Shown here piece by piece: positions 6,924 through 15,115 of a stretch of DNA of 47,774 nt; positions within the stretch are counted from its first letter, which is position 1, and every line of letters starts with the position of its first letter. The notes under the pieces are model-generated. The model was given only the letters and a program-made list of their open reading frames with translations, did not search any database and had not been told where the DNA came from. The DNA comes from Lachnospiraceae bacterium. GTDB taxonomy: Bacteria > Bacillota > Clostridia > Lachnospirales > Lachnospiraceae. The translations under genes were made by a program, and so were the position numbers. The DNA lies in NCBI GenBank assembly GCA_017509985.1, contig JAFWOE010000017.1:1-47774 (forward strand), given 5' to 3'.

Positions 6924-7916
6924 ATGATAAACCTTTCCGCTTATAACGATAAAAAACTCAGGGTCTTTCTGAAGGACGGCAGTACTTTTGAAGGCTTTGG
7001 CACCCATAATTCGTTTGATTACAGTTACTGTGAGTTTGGCATAGCAGCGGAGTGCCTTCAGATCTGTGACTATCTTATAAGGGATGAAGAAATCGAGAGA
7101 GTAGAGATAATGGAAGCAGCGCCTTCGATCCGCAGTACGGAAGAAGAGATGGCGATGCTCTTTTCGGTCAGAAGGTCTTTTTCGGAGCATCTGAAACGAT
7201 GGGAAGACAATGAACTTCCGGATAAATATGATCATAACTGCTTTGAATACTCTGCGCAGCCGTCCAGGGAGGAGTTTGAACGTGCCCTGGCTTTTCAAAG
7301 GGAAAGAGGGGATACGTTTATAAAACTGGAAGGTGATTTTCCGCTGGAAAATGATTTCGGTCTCACTCCGGGCGTAACCCTTACCATGCAGCTGACCGGG
7401 AGTGCGGACGGCTGGGTCGTGAATGATGGGATTGAAATAAAAGAGCCTCGATATAAAGACCTGAAGGAGATCGAGCTGAAACATTTCGGGCCGGTCTACG
7501 GTGAAGACTTTACTGCCCGTAACATGGATCATATGTTCGAATATCTGGATTACAGAGGTGCATACATCGGAGAAAAGCTCGTCGGTGCTTATTATTTTTA
7601 TTCTGCAGACGGGTTTACATGCGTGGACGGACTGATCGTGGATGAGGATTACCGGCACAGGCATATTGCAGTGACGCTCCTGAAACATGCGGTGAGCGAG
7701 GCTGCGGGGAATGTGGTTTGTCTCCATGCAGACGAGGATGACACACCAAAGAAGCTGTATGAAAAACTGGGATTTCAAGCAGTGGACAGGCTTTATGAAT
7801 ACCTTTCCACAGATATAGGATCACAGACGAATACGGAAGATAATTTGAGGAATGCTGTTCTTCACAGGCGGACATTTTGCGGAACAGACGGACAGGAGGC
7901 TTTTTCGGAAGAATGA
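6924..7916 (+). CDS. GNAT acetyltransferase with an N-terminal LSm-like barrel domain
   Basis: A 330-residue protein in two parts. Residues 1-62 (MINLSAYNDKKLRVFLKDGS, then EFGIAAECLQICDYLIRDEE) look like the small beta-barrel domain that clostridia also encode as a free LSm-like protein. Residues about 165-300 are a GNAT domain with IVDEDYRHRHIAVTLLKHAV as the acetyl-CoA loop and LYEKLGF near the end. The middle segment may be an accessory region of the GNAT fold. AAGGAG lies 5 bases before the ATG. The substrate is unknown; the barrel could serve for target binding. Its stop overlaps the next start by ATGA. Confidence 0.75.
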   Translation: MINLSAYNDKKLRVFLKDGSTFEGFGTHNSFDYSYCEFGIAAECLQICDYLIRDEEIERVEIMEAAPSIRSTEEEMAMLFSVRRSFSEHLKRWEDNELPDKYDHNCFEYSAQPSREEFERALAFQRERGDTFIKLEGDFPLENDFGLTPGVTLTMQLTGSADGWVVNDGIEIKEPRYKDLKEIELKHFGPVYGEDFTARNMDHMFEYLDYRGAYIGEKLVGAYYFYSADGFTCVDGLIVDEDYRHRHIAVTLLKHAVSEAAGNVVCLHADEDDTPKKLYEKLGFQAVDRLYEYLSTDIGSQTNTEDNLRNAVLHRRTFCGTDGQEAFSEE

Positions 7917-8938
7917 TAAGGACTGTTGAAGTCGTCAGTTTATCCAGAGGTGTTCTGGGGGAAGATTTCGCTGCACATGAGCTCAGGCTCGGTACAGAAC
8001 GATTAAAGTCAATGGGACTTCAGGTAAAGTTTTCGCCCAATGCGCTGAAAGGACTGGAGTATATCAGGGAGCATCCGGAAGACAGGGCGGCAGACCTGAT
8101 CGAGGCATACTCTGACCCGGACGTGGATATGATCCTCTGTGCGATCGGCGGGGATGATACCTATCGTCTGCTTCCGTATCTTTTTGATGATGACAAGCTG
8201 AAAAGCGTGATAAACGATAAGATCTTTCTCGGATTCTCGGACACGACGATCAATCATCTGATGCTTCACAAACTTGGCGTGAAGACATTCTACGGACAGT
8301 CATTTCTTTCAGACATCTGCGAACTGGAGACGAATATGCTTCCTTACACCAGGAGTTATTTTGAGGAACTGATCCGGACCGGAAGCATAAAAGAAATCCG
8401 TCCCAGCGATGTATGGTATGAAGAAAGAACTGTTTTTGATGACAGTCAGCTCGGAGTACCGAGGGTTCAGCATGAGAATAAGGGATTTGAGCTTCTTCAG
8501 GGTCCGCCTGTGTTTTCGGGAAAGATCCTCGGCGGATGTATCGATTCGCTGTTTGATATTTTTGACGGTGAACGCTATGCCGATATGCCGGTACTGTGTG
8601 AGGAATACGGGATCTTTCCGGATGCGGAAGACTGGAAAGGGCGGATCCTCCTGCTGGAATCCAGTGAAGAAAAGCCTTCCCCGCAGAAGTACCGGAAAGC
8701 GCTTGAATACCTGAGGGAAAGAGGCGTTTTCAGGGCAGTGTCCGGCTTGCTGATCGGAAAGCCGATGGACGAGGCTTATGCAGATGATTATAAAAAACTG
8801 CTGGTATCCGTTATCGATGATTCCACACTGCCGATTCTCTGGAATGTGAATATCGGTCACGCACTTCCGAGATGCATCATTCCGTTCGGCGTAAATGCAG
8901 CTGCGGATGCCGGTAAACAGGTGATCGTTTTCGAATAA
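7913..8938 (+). CDS. S66-family peptidase (LD-carboxypeptidase / MccF-like)
   Basis: A 341-residue S66 peptidase. The catalytic Ser-Glu-His set is visible: S109 in FLGFSDTT, a Glu in LLLESSEE (about residue 246), and His in NIGHALPR (about residue 316). GAIGGDDTYR-like sequence near residue 78 is the typical turn before the nucleophile. Enzymes of this family cut the L,D-peptide bond in recycled cell-wall peptides or inactivate microcin C-type peptide nucleotides (MccF). The present sequence does not separate the two. ATG 7913 overlaps the preceding stop as ATGA, which points to translational coupling with the GNAT fusion. An acetyltransferase next to an MccF-like peptidase is reminiscent of antibiotic self-immunity pairs, but that is only suggestive. 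Confidence 0.87.
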   Translation: MIRTVEVVSLSRGVLGEDFAAHELRLGTERLKSMGLQVKFSPNALKGLEYIREHPEDRAADLIEAYSDPDVDMILCAIGGDDTYRLLPYLFDDDKLKSVINDKIFLGFSDTTINHLMLHKLGVKTFYGQSFLSDICELETNMLPYTRSYFEELIRTGSIKEIRPSDVWYEERTVFDDSQLGVPRVQHENKGFELLQGPPVFSGKILGGCIDSLFDIFDGERYADMPVLCEEYGIFPDAEDWKGRILLLESSEEKPSPQKYRKALEYLRERGVFRAVSGLLIGKPMDEAYADDYKKLLVSVIDDSTLPILWNVNIGHALPRCIIPFGVNAAADAGKQVIVFE

Positions 8939-9026
8939 GGGATCGACAATGATCCGGTACCGGTTTTCATTTTGAAAACGATGGTCTGAAAACAGAAGTA
9001 CAGGCAGTAAAAAAGGAGATCGCCCT

Positions 9027-9095
9027 ATGAGTTATTATCTTCTGCCTGATCTTTTTCAGAAAGAAAAAGTGGCTGTAAGACGATTCCTGATATGA
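9027..9095 (+). CDS. Very short ORF with strong ribosome binding site (possible leader peptide)
   Basis: ATG 9027 opens a 22-codon frame (MSYYLLPDLFQKEKVAVRRF, then LI) ending at TGA 9093-9095. AGGAG at 9014-9018 is 8 bases upstream, an ideal Shine-Dalgarno. It ends 13 bases before the SPL-family gene. It may be a leader peptide that couples translation to the next gene, or the truncated head of a lost gene. I do not recognise the peptide. An inverted repeat GTTTTCA-TTT-TGAAAAC lies just upstream at 8963-8979. Confidence 0.3.
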   Translation: MSYYLLPDLFQKEKVAVRRFLI

Positions 9096-9108
9096 GAAGG
9101 ATTATAAA

Positions 9109-9987
9109 ATGCATTTTGTTGACGCCAAAGGAATACTGACCGGCAACGGCGGCCATTACGGAATGAATATCTATCGCGGATGCACTCACGGCTGTATCTA
9201 TTGTGACAGCAGAAGCCGCTGTTATCAGTTCACACATCCGTTTGAGGATATAGAAGTGAAACGAAATGCACCCGAACTGCTGGAAAAGGCACTGAGATCA
9301 AAGAGGCGGAAGTGCATGATCGGAACCGGGGCGATGTCGGATCCGTATATGCATTGTGAGGAAGAACTGCGGCTGACAAGAAAGTGTCTGGAGATCATCC
9401 TGAAATATGGTTTCGGTGCGGCGATTCAGACAAAATCGGACCGCATTCTTCAGGATATCGATCTTCTGGATGAAATAAACCATTCTTCAAAATGTGTGGT
9501 GCAGATGACGCTTACGACCTATGATGACGGTCTGTGCCGGATACTGGAGCCGAATGTCTGCAATACAAAACGCAGGATAGAAGTGCTGGAAGAAATGCAG
9601 AAAAGGGGCATCCCGACCGTTGTATGGATGACGCCGATCCTGCCGTTTATCAATGATACGGAGGAAAACATCACAGCCATCCTGGACGAATGCGTCCGGG
9701 TCGGCGTTAAAGGCATTATCGATTTCGGAATGGGACTGACGCTTCGGGAAGGCGACCGGGAATACTATTATGCGGCGCTTGACAGGCATTTCCCGGGAAT
9801 GAAGGAACGATACATCAGACGGTATGGAAATGCATACGAACTGCCAAGCCCGAACGCCGGAAAGCTTTCAGAGATATTTCAAAGGACCTGCAGGGGAAAC
9901 GGCATTCTGACGGGTGCGGAGAAATGCTTTAAGTATATGCATGAACTGCCGGAAAAGTATCCGCAGATGAGTATATTTGACCTTTAA
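9109..9987 (+). CDS. SPL-family radical SAM protein
   Basis: A 292-residue radical SAM protein of the spore-photoproduct-lyase-like (Rv2578c-type) branch. C25-xxx-C29-xx-C32 in GCTHGCIYC binds the 4Fe-4S cluster that cleaves S-adenosylmethionine. GTGAMSDPY and the strand IQTKSDRI are typical of this branch. The conserved extra cysteine that spore photoproduct lyase uses for thymine-dimer repair is not obvious here, so DNA photoproduct repair should not be assumed; the substrate of this branch is unknown. A weak AGAAGGA lies ahead of ATG 9109, where a short ORF ends 13 bases upstream. It is followed after 23 bases by an AlkD-like gene, in the same direction. Confidence 0.88.
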   Translation: MHFVDAKGILTGNGGHYGMNIYRGCTHGCIYCDSRSRCYQFTHPFEDIEVKRNAPELLEKALRSKRRKCMIGTGAMSDPYMHCEEELRLTRKCLEIILKYGFGAAIQTKSDRILQDIDLLDEINHSSKCVVQMTLTTYDDGLCRILEPNVCNTKRRIEVLEEMQKRGIPTVVWMTPILPFINDTEENITAILDECVRVGVKGIIDFGMGLTLREGDREYYYAALDRHFPGMKERYIRRYGNAYELPSPNAGKLSEIFQRTCRGNGILTGAEKCFKYMHELPEKYPQMSIFDL

Positions 9988-10010
9988 AGGCGGGAGGCGG
10001 ATCATTACGA

Positions 10011-10703
10011 ATGAACAGAAATGAAATTACAGCGGAATTGTTCCGGCTGCGGGATGAGAATTATGCTGCTCTGCAGGCAAAGATCCTTCCGACGGTGGCT
10101 CCGGACAGGATCATAGGAGTCCGGACGCCGGCGCTTCGTGCTTTTGCAAAGGAGTTATCGAAAGAGGCGGATACCCGCGATTTTCTGACAGCTCTTCCGC
10201 ACGGGTACTTTGATGAAGACCAGCTCCATGCTTTTGTGATCTCCCTGGAGAAGGATTTTGACCGATGCATTGCGGAAACAGAGGTGTTTCTTCCGTTCGT
10301 GGATAACTGGGCCACCTGTGACCAGCTTTCACCCAAGGCATTCAAAAAAGATCCGGAAAAACTGCTCCCAAATATCCGTAAATGGATCCGGTCCGATAAG
10401 ACTTATACCGTCCGCTTTGCGATCGGAATGCTGATGCAGCATTTTCTGAATGAGCGCTTCCGTACGGAGTATGCCGATATGGTGGCTGCGGTCCGTTCGG
10501 AAGAGTATTATATCAACATGATGACTGCATGGTATTTTGCAACTGCCCTGGCGAAGCAGTATGAGAAGATCCTCCCGTATCTGGAAGAAAAAAGGCTGGA
10601 TGACTGGACGCATAATAAAGCCATCCAGAAGAGCGTGGAAAGCTTCAGGATCACAGCGGAACAGAAAGCTTATCTGAAGACACTGAAAGTAAGGAGGGTT
10701 TAA
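10011..10703 (+). CDS. DNA alkylation repair protein (AlkD-like HEAT-repeat glycosylase family)
   Basis: A 230-residue all-helical protein of the AlkC/AlkD-like family, which uses HEAT-like repeats to hold DNA and removes alkylated bases. The conserved central sequence FVDNWATCDQLSPKAFKK (about residues 95-112) corresponds to the Trp/Asp active-site region of AlkD; the later YTVRFAIGMLMQHFL supplies the conserved arginine. ATG 10011 has a GGGAGGCGGA run 10-15 bases upstream. Its stop TAA overlaps the next ATG by one base. Together with the SPL-like and DUF1848 genes this gives the region a nucleic-acid-repair flavour, but only this gene has a repair function known for its family. Confidence 0.85.
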   Translation: MNRNEITAELFRLRDENYAALQAKILPTVAPDRIIGVRTPALRAFAKELSKEADTRDFLTALPHGYFDEDQLHAFVISLEKDFDRCIAETEVFLPFVDNWATCDQLSPKAFKKDPEKLLPNIRKWIRSDKTYTVRFAIGMLMQHFLNERFRTEYADMVAAVRSEEYYINMMTAWYFATALAKQYEKILPYLEEKRLDDWTHNKAIQKSVESFRITAEQKAYLKTLKVRRV

Positions 10704-11770
10704 TGGACCGGCTTGCGTGTAAAGGAGTTCAAAACTCTGCACGATCGGACAGCATCCAAAGCACAGCAGAGCAGATGCCTGCCGGAAAAAAGAATACGGG
10801 AACAGTAAGGGAACGTGACTATGCAATGGATAATATCCGTTTTATCCTGATATTCCTGGTCGTGTTCGCGCATCTGCTGGAACTCTTTTCGGGCAAATAC
10901 AAAAGCGCCATGGACCTGTATATCGTGATCTACTCGTTCCATATGCCGTGCTTTTTATTTATTACGGGCTGGTTTGCCCGGTTCCGGCTGAAAAAGCTCC
11001 TGCGGTCCCTTGTACTGCCGTATCTGGTCTTTCAGACACTGTATCTGTTATTTGATTATTTTGTGCTGGAAAATCAGGAAAACGGGTTCAGCCTGCAGTA
11101 TACGACGCCCTATTGGCTGCTCTGGTATCTTCTTGCCGTGATTTTCTATTATCTGCTGCTGCCCGTGCTGAAAACACAGAGTAAAAAGAAGGCTGCTGCG
11201 GTGATCGTTCTTCTGGCCGCACTTTCGATCGCGGCCGGGTTCGTTTCGTCGATCGGCCGCTGGCTCTCCCTGTCCCGGGCGATCGTATTCTTTCCCTTTT
11301 TTATGTCGGGGTATTATCTTTCGAATACATTTGACACGATGAGGATCCGTACGATTTTCCGGAAATACAAAGCCCGGCTGATCATCTTTTCAGCCGCTGT
11401 AATGGCTGCCTGTGAGTGCTTCTTTCTGAAAACGGGTATACACCGTTCCGCTTTTTTCGGTTCGTTCCCTTATGAGTCATCCGGAACCAATGCAGGAGTC
11501 CGGCTTCTGATCGGGATCTGCGCAGTTTGTGCGATCCTCCTTCTGCTCCTGATCGTACCGAACAGAAAACTGGGCCTGCTGACCTTCATCGGTCAGAATA
11601 CGATGGCAGTCTATCTGCTGCACGGATTCATTCAGAGACTGCTGCTGAAGAATCAGGTGATGCAGTTTTCGCTGCAGGCGGATATAGAGCTTGCACTTTT
11701 GCTGACCTGCCTGATCCTTCTGGCCCTGGGAAATAAATATGTCGGACATCTTTTCCGGAAGATCTTCTGA
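10703..11770 (+). CDS. Acyltransferase 3 family membrane protein
   Basis: A 355-residue polytopic membrane protein. After a polar N-terminus (about 40 residues) comes RDYAMDNIRFILIFLVVFAH, the standard opening of acyltransferase family 3 with the membrane-embedded histidine; ten or so hydrophobic segments follow, ending near LTCLILLALG. These enzymes O-acetylate sugars of exopolysaccharide, peptidoglycan or glycolipids. An internal ATG near 10826 would give the more usual length without the polar extension, but ATG 10703 overlaps the preceding stop (TAATG) and is favoured by coupling. AAGGAGG (10691-10697) is 5 bases upstream of ATG 10703. The substrate is unknown. Confidence 0.82.
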   Translation: MDRLACKGVQNSARSDSIQSTAEQMPAGKKNTGTVRERDYAMDNIRFILIFLVVFAHLLELFSGKYKSAMDLYIVIYSFHMPCFLFITGWFARFRLKKLLRSLVLPYLVFQTLYLLFDYFVLENQENGFSLQYTTPYWLLWYLLAVIFYYLLLPVLKTQSKKKAAAVIVLLAALSIAAGFVSSIGRWLSLSRAIVFFPFFMSGYYLSNTFDTMRIRTIFRKYKARLIIFSAAVMAACECFFLKTGIHRSAFFGSFPYESSGTNAGVRLLIGICAVCAILLLLLIVPNRKLGLLTFIGQNTMAVYLLHGFIQRLLLKNQVMQFSLQADIELALLLTCLILLALGNKYVGHLFRKIF

Positions 11771-11817
11771 ATCCGGAGCACCGGAAATCCTTCACCGGAT
11801 GAATGGCGGATAAGCGA

Positions 11818-11846
11818 TTGAAAATACCGGAGAGGTGAGATATTCT
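11818..11846 (+). promoter_or_regulatory. Promoter for the SpoIIE-type phosphatase gene
   Basis: TTGAAA (11818-11823), 17 bases, TATTCT (11841-11846); the ATG follows 42 bases later at 11889. Confidence 0.45.
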
Positions 11847-11888
11847 TTTCATAGCCGGAATCATTGAAAGGACAAGGGGAAAACCCGG

Positions 11889-13523
11889 ATGAAAAAGCTG
11901 CGCGAACTGAAATCCAATATGGCGGTCAATATAATCGGCGTGATCATTCTTTCGATCGTGATCTTCGGTATTGTCGTCAGCCTGCTCGGATTCCTGCGTT
12001 TCAGCAATGCGTTCCGGGAGGAATACGCGACCTCTACTTATCATATGGCGGATACGGCCGCCACCCTGGTCAACGGTGATCACCTGTCGGAATATCTGGA
12101 CGGGGAAAGAACAGAAGAGTATCAGAGGACCCGAAGGATACTGGATACCTACTGCAAGACCATCAGCGTATCGCTGATCTATGTCATAAAGGTAGACCGG
12201 ACTGATTACGGACGGTTCGTATCCATTTTCAATGTGGTCGATAATACGGTAGACAATTCGAACTATGTCGAATGGGAGCTCGGCCACAAGAGGGATACGA
12301 CCAACGATGAATACCGCCGGAAGTACAGGGCCCTGTATGAAAAGAAATCAGAGTATGAAACGGTCTACCGTTTAAGAACGACCGACGGACAGCATCCCCA
12401 TATCACCACGATGGTGCCCATCGAAGATTCCTACGGCGATGTAGCGGCTATTCTCTGCATGCAGAGACCTTTCAGCGAGCTGTGGAAAGTCAACAGGATG
12501 TACCTGATCACCGTCGTTGTTGCCACAGGTATTCTTTCAGTTTTTGCCGCCGCTTTCATCTCAAGATTTGTCCGGAAGCATTTTGTAGCACCGGTCATGA
12601 AGGTCTCTGCCGAAGCGACCCGTTTTGCAAAGGAGAACACCAAAGGGGAGGAGCTGGGGACGATCAGCCGGTTCAACGAGCTGTCCGATCTCGCGAATTC
12701 CATCGATACGATGGAAACGGATATGGTGAATTATATCGGGAATCTGACTGCCGTTACCGCGGAAAAAGAGAGGATCGGCGCGGAGCTCTCCTTTGCCCGG
12801 AAGATCCAGAATGATTCTATCCCGGGCGATTTCCCGGCTTTCCCGGAAAGAACGGATTTTGATATCTACGGTGTCATGATCCCCGCCAAGGAAGTCGGCG
12901 GCGATTTTTACAATTTCTTCCTGGTCGACGATGATCATCTGGCACTGGTCATCGGTGATGTTGCCGGCAAGGGCGTTCCGGCAGCGCTGTTTATGATGGT
13001 CACCAACATCCTTCTGCGCAACCGGACGAAAGAAGGCGGCACGCCCGCGGAGATCCTGACCTATGTCAACAGCAATATCTGCGAGGAAAACCAGTCGGAT
13101 ATGTTTATTACCATCTGGCTGGGGATCCTGGAGCTTTCGACCGGCAGGCTGGTCATGGCCAATGCGGGGCATGAAGACGCGGCCGTCTGCCGGAAGGGTG
13201 AAGAATTCCTTCCTTTCAGCACGAAACACGGTTTTGTAGCCGGAGGGATGACCGGAATTGTTTACAGGGATTATGAACTCCGGCTGAATAAGGGAGATAA
13301 GCTGTTCCTCTATACGGACGGCGTACCCGAAGCAACGGACAGCGATCATAATATGTTTACGATCACAAGGACGCTCAAGGCGCTGAATGAGTTCAGGGAC
13401 GGATCCCCGGAAGATATTCTGAAAGGAGTCTTCAAACGTGTTGATGAATTTACGGGCGAAGCTCCGCAGTTCGACGACCTGACCATGCTGTGCATCGAAT
13501 ACCGGGGACAGCAGAAACAATAA
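11889..13523 (+). CDS. Membrane-bound SpoIIE/RsbU-type PP2C phosphatase with HAMP domain
   Basis: A 544-residue sensor phosphatase. A membrane helix lies at residues 13-36, an extracellular sensory region at 37-202, a second helix at 203-224 and a HAMP-like linker at about 225-285. The PP2C domain fills residues 300-540: GGDFYNF (337-343) and GDVAGKG (356-362) carry metal-binding aspartates, followed by LYTDGVPEA and FDDLTML. Such proteins dephosphorylate anti-sigma-factor antagonists (SpoIIAA/RsbV-like) in partner-switching signalling. No anti-sigma factor or antagonist is encoded next to it, so the target is elsewhere. AAGGGGAAA precedes ATG 11889. Confidence 0.9.
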   Translation: MKKLRELKSNMAVNIIGVIILSIVIFGIVVSLLGFLRFSNAFREEYATSTYHMADTAATLVNGDHLSEYLDGERTEEYQRTRRILDTYCKTISVSLIYVIKVDRTDYGRFVSIFNVVDNTVDNSNYVEWELGHKRDTTNDEYRRKYRALYEKKSEYETVYRLRTTDGQHPHITTMVPIEDSYGDVAAILCMQRPFSELWKVNRMYLITVVVATGILSVFAAAFISRFVRKHFVAPVMKVSAEATRFAKENTKGEELGTISRFNELSDLANSIDTMETDMVNYIGNLTAVTAEKERIGAELSFARKIQNDSIPGDFPAFPERTDFDIYGVMIPAKEVGGDFYNFFLVDDDHLALVIGDVAGKGVPAALFMMVTNILLRNRTKEGGTPAEILTYVNSNICEENQSDMFITIWLGILELSTGRLVMANAGHEDAAVCRKGEEFLPFSTKHGFVAGGMTGIVYRDYELRLNKGDKLFLYTDGVPEATDSDHNMFTITRTLKALNEFRDGSPEDILKGVFKRVDEFTGEAPQFDDLTMLCIEYRGQQKQ

Positions 13524-13544
13524 GATAAACCGGGAGGAATGGAA

Positions 13545-14606
13545 ATGATCTGTTTTCGGTCTGATTACAGTCAGGGAGCGCATCCGAAAGTGATGGAAGC
13601 ACTGATGAAAACGAATCTGGAACATACGGACGGCTACGGCCTGGATCCGCACTGCGAACACGCCGGCGAGATGATAAAAGAGCTGATCGGTCTTTCGGAC
13701 TGTGAGGTCCATATGATGATTGGTGGAACACCCTGCAACATTACGGTTATCGCTGCAAGCCTTAAGCCGTACGAATCCGTGGTCGCGTTAAGGACAGGAC
13801 ATGCGTATTTTCACGAGACCGGCGGAGTGGAAGCAACCGGCCACAGGATCGTGGCAATGGACGGTATAAACGGAAAGATGACGCCGGAGCTGATCGACCG
13901 TGCGTGGGAGGAGTATGAGGATGAGCATACGCCGCTTCCCCGCCTGGTCTATATTTCCCAGCCGACAGAGATCGGTTCGGTCTACAGCAGGACAGAGATC
14001 ACAGCCATTTCCGAAAAGTGCAGGGAGCGAAACATGCTTTTTTACATCGACGGGGCGAGGCTCGGCACGGCGCTGACCAGCCGCGGGAATGACCTTGGCA
14101 TTGACGAACTTGCGCGCCTTTGCGATGCGTTCTACATCGGCGGCACCAAGAACGGTGCGCTTTTCGGTGAGGCCCTTGTTATCAGAAATAAAGAAATGAA
14201 CGATCATTTCCGTTTTATGATCAAGCGCCAGAGCGGACTGCTGGCCAAAGGAAGACTGATCGGGGTGCAGTTCGAAGCGCTTCTGGAGCACGGGAAGGAC
14301 AGCATCTTTTTTGAGATCGCTGCGCACGAAAACCGGATGGCGGAAAAGCTGAGAGCCGGACTTGAGGCATTGAATGTGGGATTCTTCAGTGATTCTCAGA
14401 CGAACCAGAGTTTTCCGTTCTTTCCGACGGAGGTTGTAAAGGAACTTGAAAAAGACTTTTTCTTTTATGAATGGGCTCCGGAAAAAGACGGGATGACGCC
14501 GATCCGGCTTGTGACCGGCTGGGGAACGAAAGAATCGGAAGTAGAGGCTTTTGTCAAAAGGACAGCGGAACTGCTTGAAAAAAAGAAGGCTTGCAATCCG
14601 GGCTGA
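13545..14606 (+). CDS. Threonine aldolase / beta-eliminating lyase family PLP enzyme
   Basis: A 353-residue PLP enzyme (fold type I) of the low-specificity threonine aldolase group, which splits L-threonine or L-allo-threonine to glycine and acetaldehyde. FRSDYSQGAHPKVMEAL is the usual opening, DGARLGTAL holds the aspartate that binds the PLP ring nitrogen, and GGTKNG holds the Schiff-base lysine (about residue 202). ATG 13545 is preferred over ATG 13539 because GGAGG (13533-13537) is then 7 bases away instead of 1. It follows the phosphatase gene by 21 bases. The family is broad, so related amino acid lyase activities are possible. Confidence 0.85.
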   Translation: MICFRSDYSQGAHPKVMEALMKTNLEHTDGYGLDPHCEHAGEMIKELIGLSDCEVHMMIGGTPCNITVIAASLKPYESVVALRTGHAYFHETGGVEATGHRIVAMDGINGKMTPELIDRAWEEYEDEHTPLPRLVYISQPTEIGSVYSRTEITAISEKCRERNMLFYIDGARLGTALTSRGNDLGIDELARLCDAFYIGGTKNGALFGEALVIRNKEMNDHFRFMIKRQSGLLAKGRLIGVQFEALLEHGKDSIFFEIAAHENRMAEKLRAGLEALNVGFFSDSQTNQSFPFFPTEVVKELEKDFFFYEWAPEKDGMTPIRLVTGWGTKESEVEAFVKRTAELLEKKKACNPG

Positions 14607-14642
14607 ACTATGATACAGTGTCATTACGATTGAGCACAATTA

Positions 14643-14656
14643 AATTTTGCAAAATT
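14643..14656. promoter_or_regulatory. 14-bp perfect palindrome, possible operator
   Basis: AATTTTGCAAAATT reads the same on both strands. It overlaps a possible weak promoter (TTGAGC 14630-14635, AATTAA 14653-14658) in front of the flavodoxin gene. Operator function is inference. Confidence 0.3.
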
Positions 14657-14669
14657 AAAAAAGAACAGT

Positions 14670-14704
14670 CCGGACACGGAATGCCCGTCCGGGAATGATT
14701 TTTT
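14670..14704 (+). terminator. Terminator-like hairpin before the flavodoxin gene
   Basis: CCGGAC (14670-14675) pairs with GTCCGG (14687-14692), and six T follow at 14699-14704 after a 6-base gap. The gap makes it less than ideal; it may end the threonine aldolase transcript or act as a leader hairpin. Confidence 0.4.
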
Positions 14705-14722
14705 GAAACGGAGGAATTTAAA

Positions 14723-15115
14723 ATGAATACAGCTGTAAGATACTATTCAAGATCCGGACATACAAAGGCAGTAGCCGATGCGATCGCAGCAGCAGCCGGA
14801 GTGGCAGCAGTGTCTGTCGACAGTGCTGACGCAGCGATCACGGAGCCGGTCGATGTGCTTTTTATCGGGGGAGCTCTTTACGCCTACGGGCTGGATTCCC
14901 ATCTGAAGGGTTATCTGGCCTCACTGAAAAAAGAAAACGTAAGGAAAGCCGTCGTTTTCTCTACATCAATGATCTCCAAACATTCTGTTGACCTTATCAA
15001 AAAGGGCTTAAAGGCACAGGGCATACCGGCAGAAGATGAGTTCTTCTATGCGAGAAGTGCTCCGGGAAAAGAACAGCTTGAACAGGCAAAGGCTTTTGCG
15101 GAAAGATTTTTATGA
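14723..15115 (+). CDS. Flavodoxin
   Basis: A 130-residue flavodoxin-fold protein that would bind FMN and carry electrons. The phosphate loop appears as YYSRSGHTKAVADAI (residues 7-21), followed by the alternating strands PVDVLFIGGALYAYGL and RKAVVFSTSM. Length matches short-chain flavodoxins. GGAGG is 8 bases before the ATG. Its last six bases overlap the convergent end of the GTPase gene. In anaerobes, flavodoxins can supply electrons to radical SAM enzymes, of which this window has several, but there is no direct link beyond that. Confidence 0.85.
   Translation: MNTAVRYYSRSGHTKAVADAIAAAAGVAAVSVDSADAAITEPVDVLFIGGALYAYGLDSHLKGYLASLKKENVRKAVVFSTSMISKHSVDLIKKGLKAQGIPAEDEFFYARSAPGKEQLEQAKAFAERFL

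Noticed and set aside
9109-9987. Calling the SPL-family protein a spore photoproduct lyase
   Set aside because: Although it belongs to the wider family, the conserved thymine-dimer-repair cysteine is not evident and the branch looks like the Rv2578c type.
12561-13712. Long minus-strand frame opposite the SpoIIE phosphatase gene
   Set aside because: Antisense shadow of a well supported gene.
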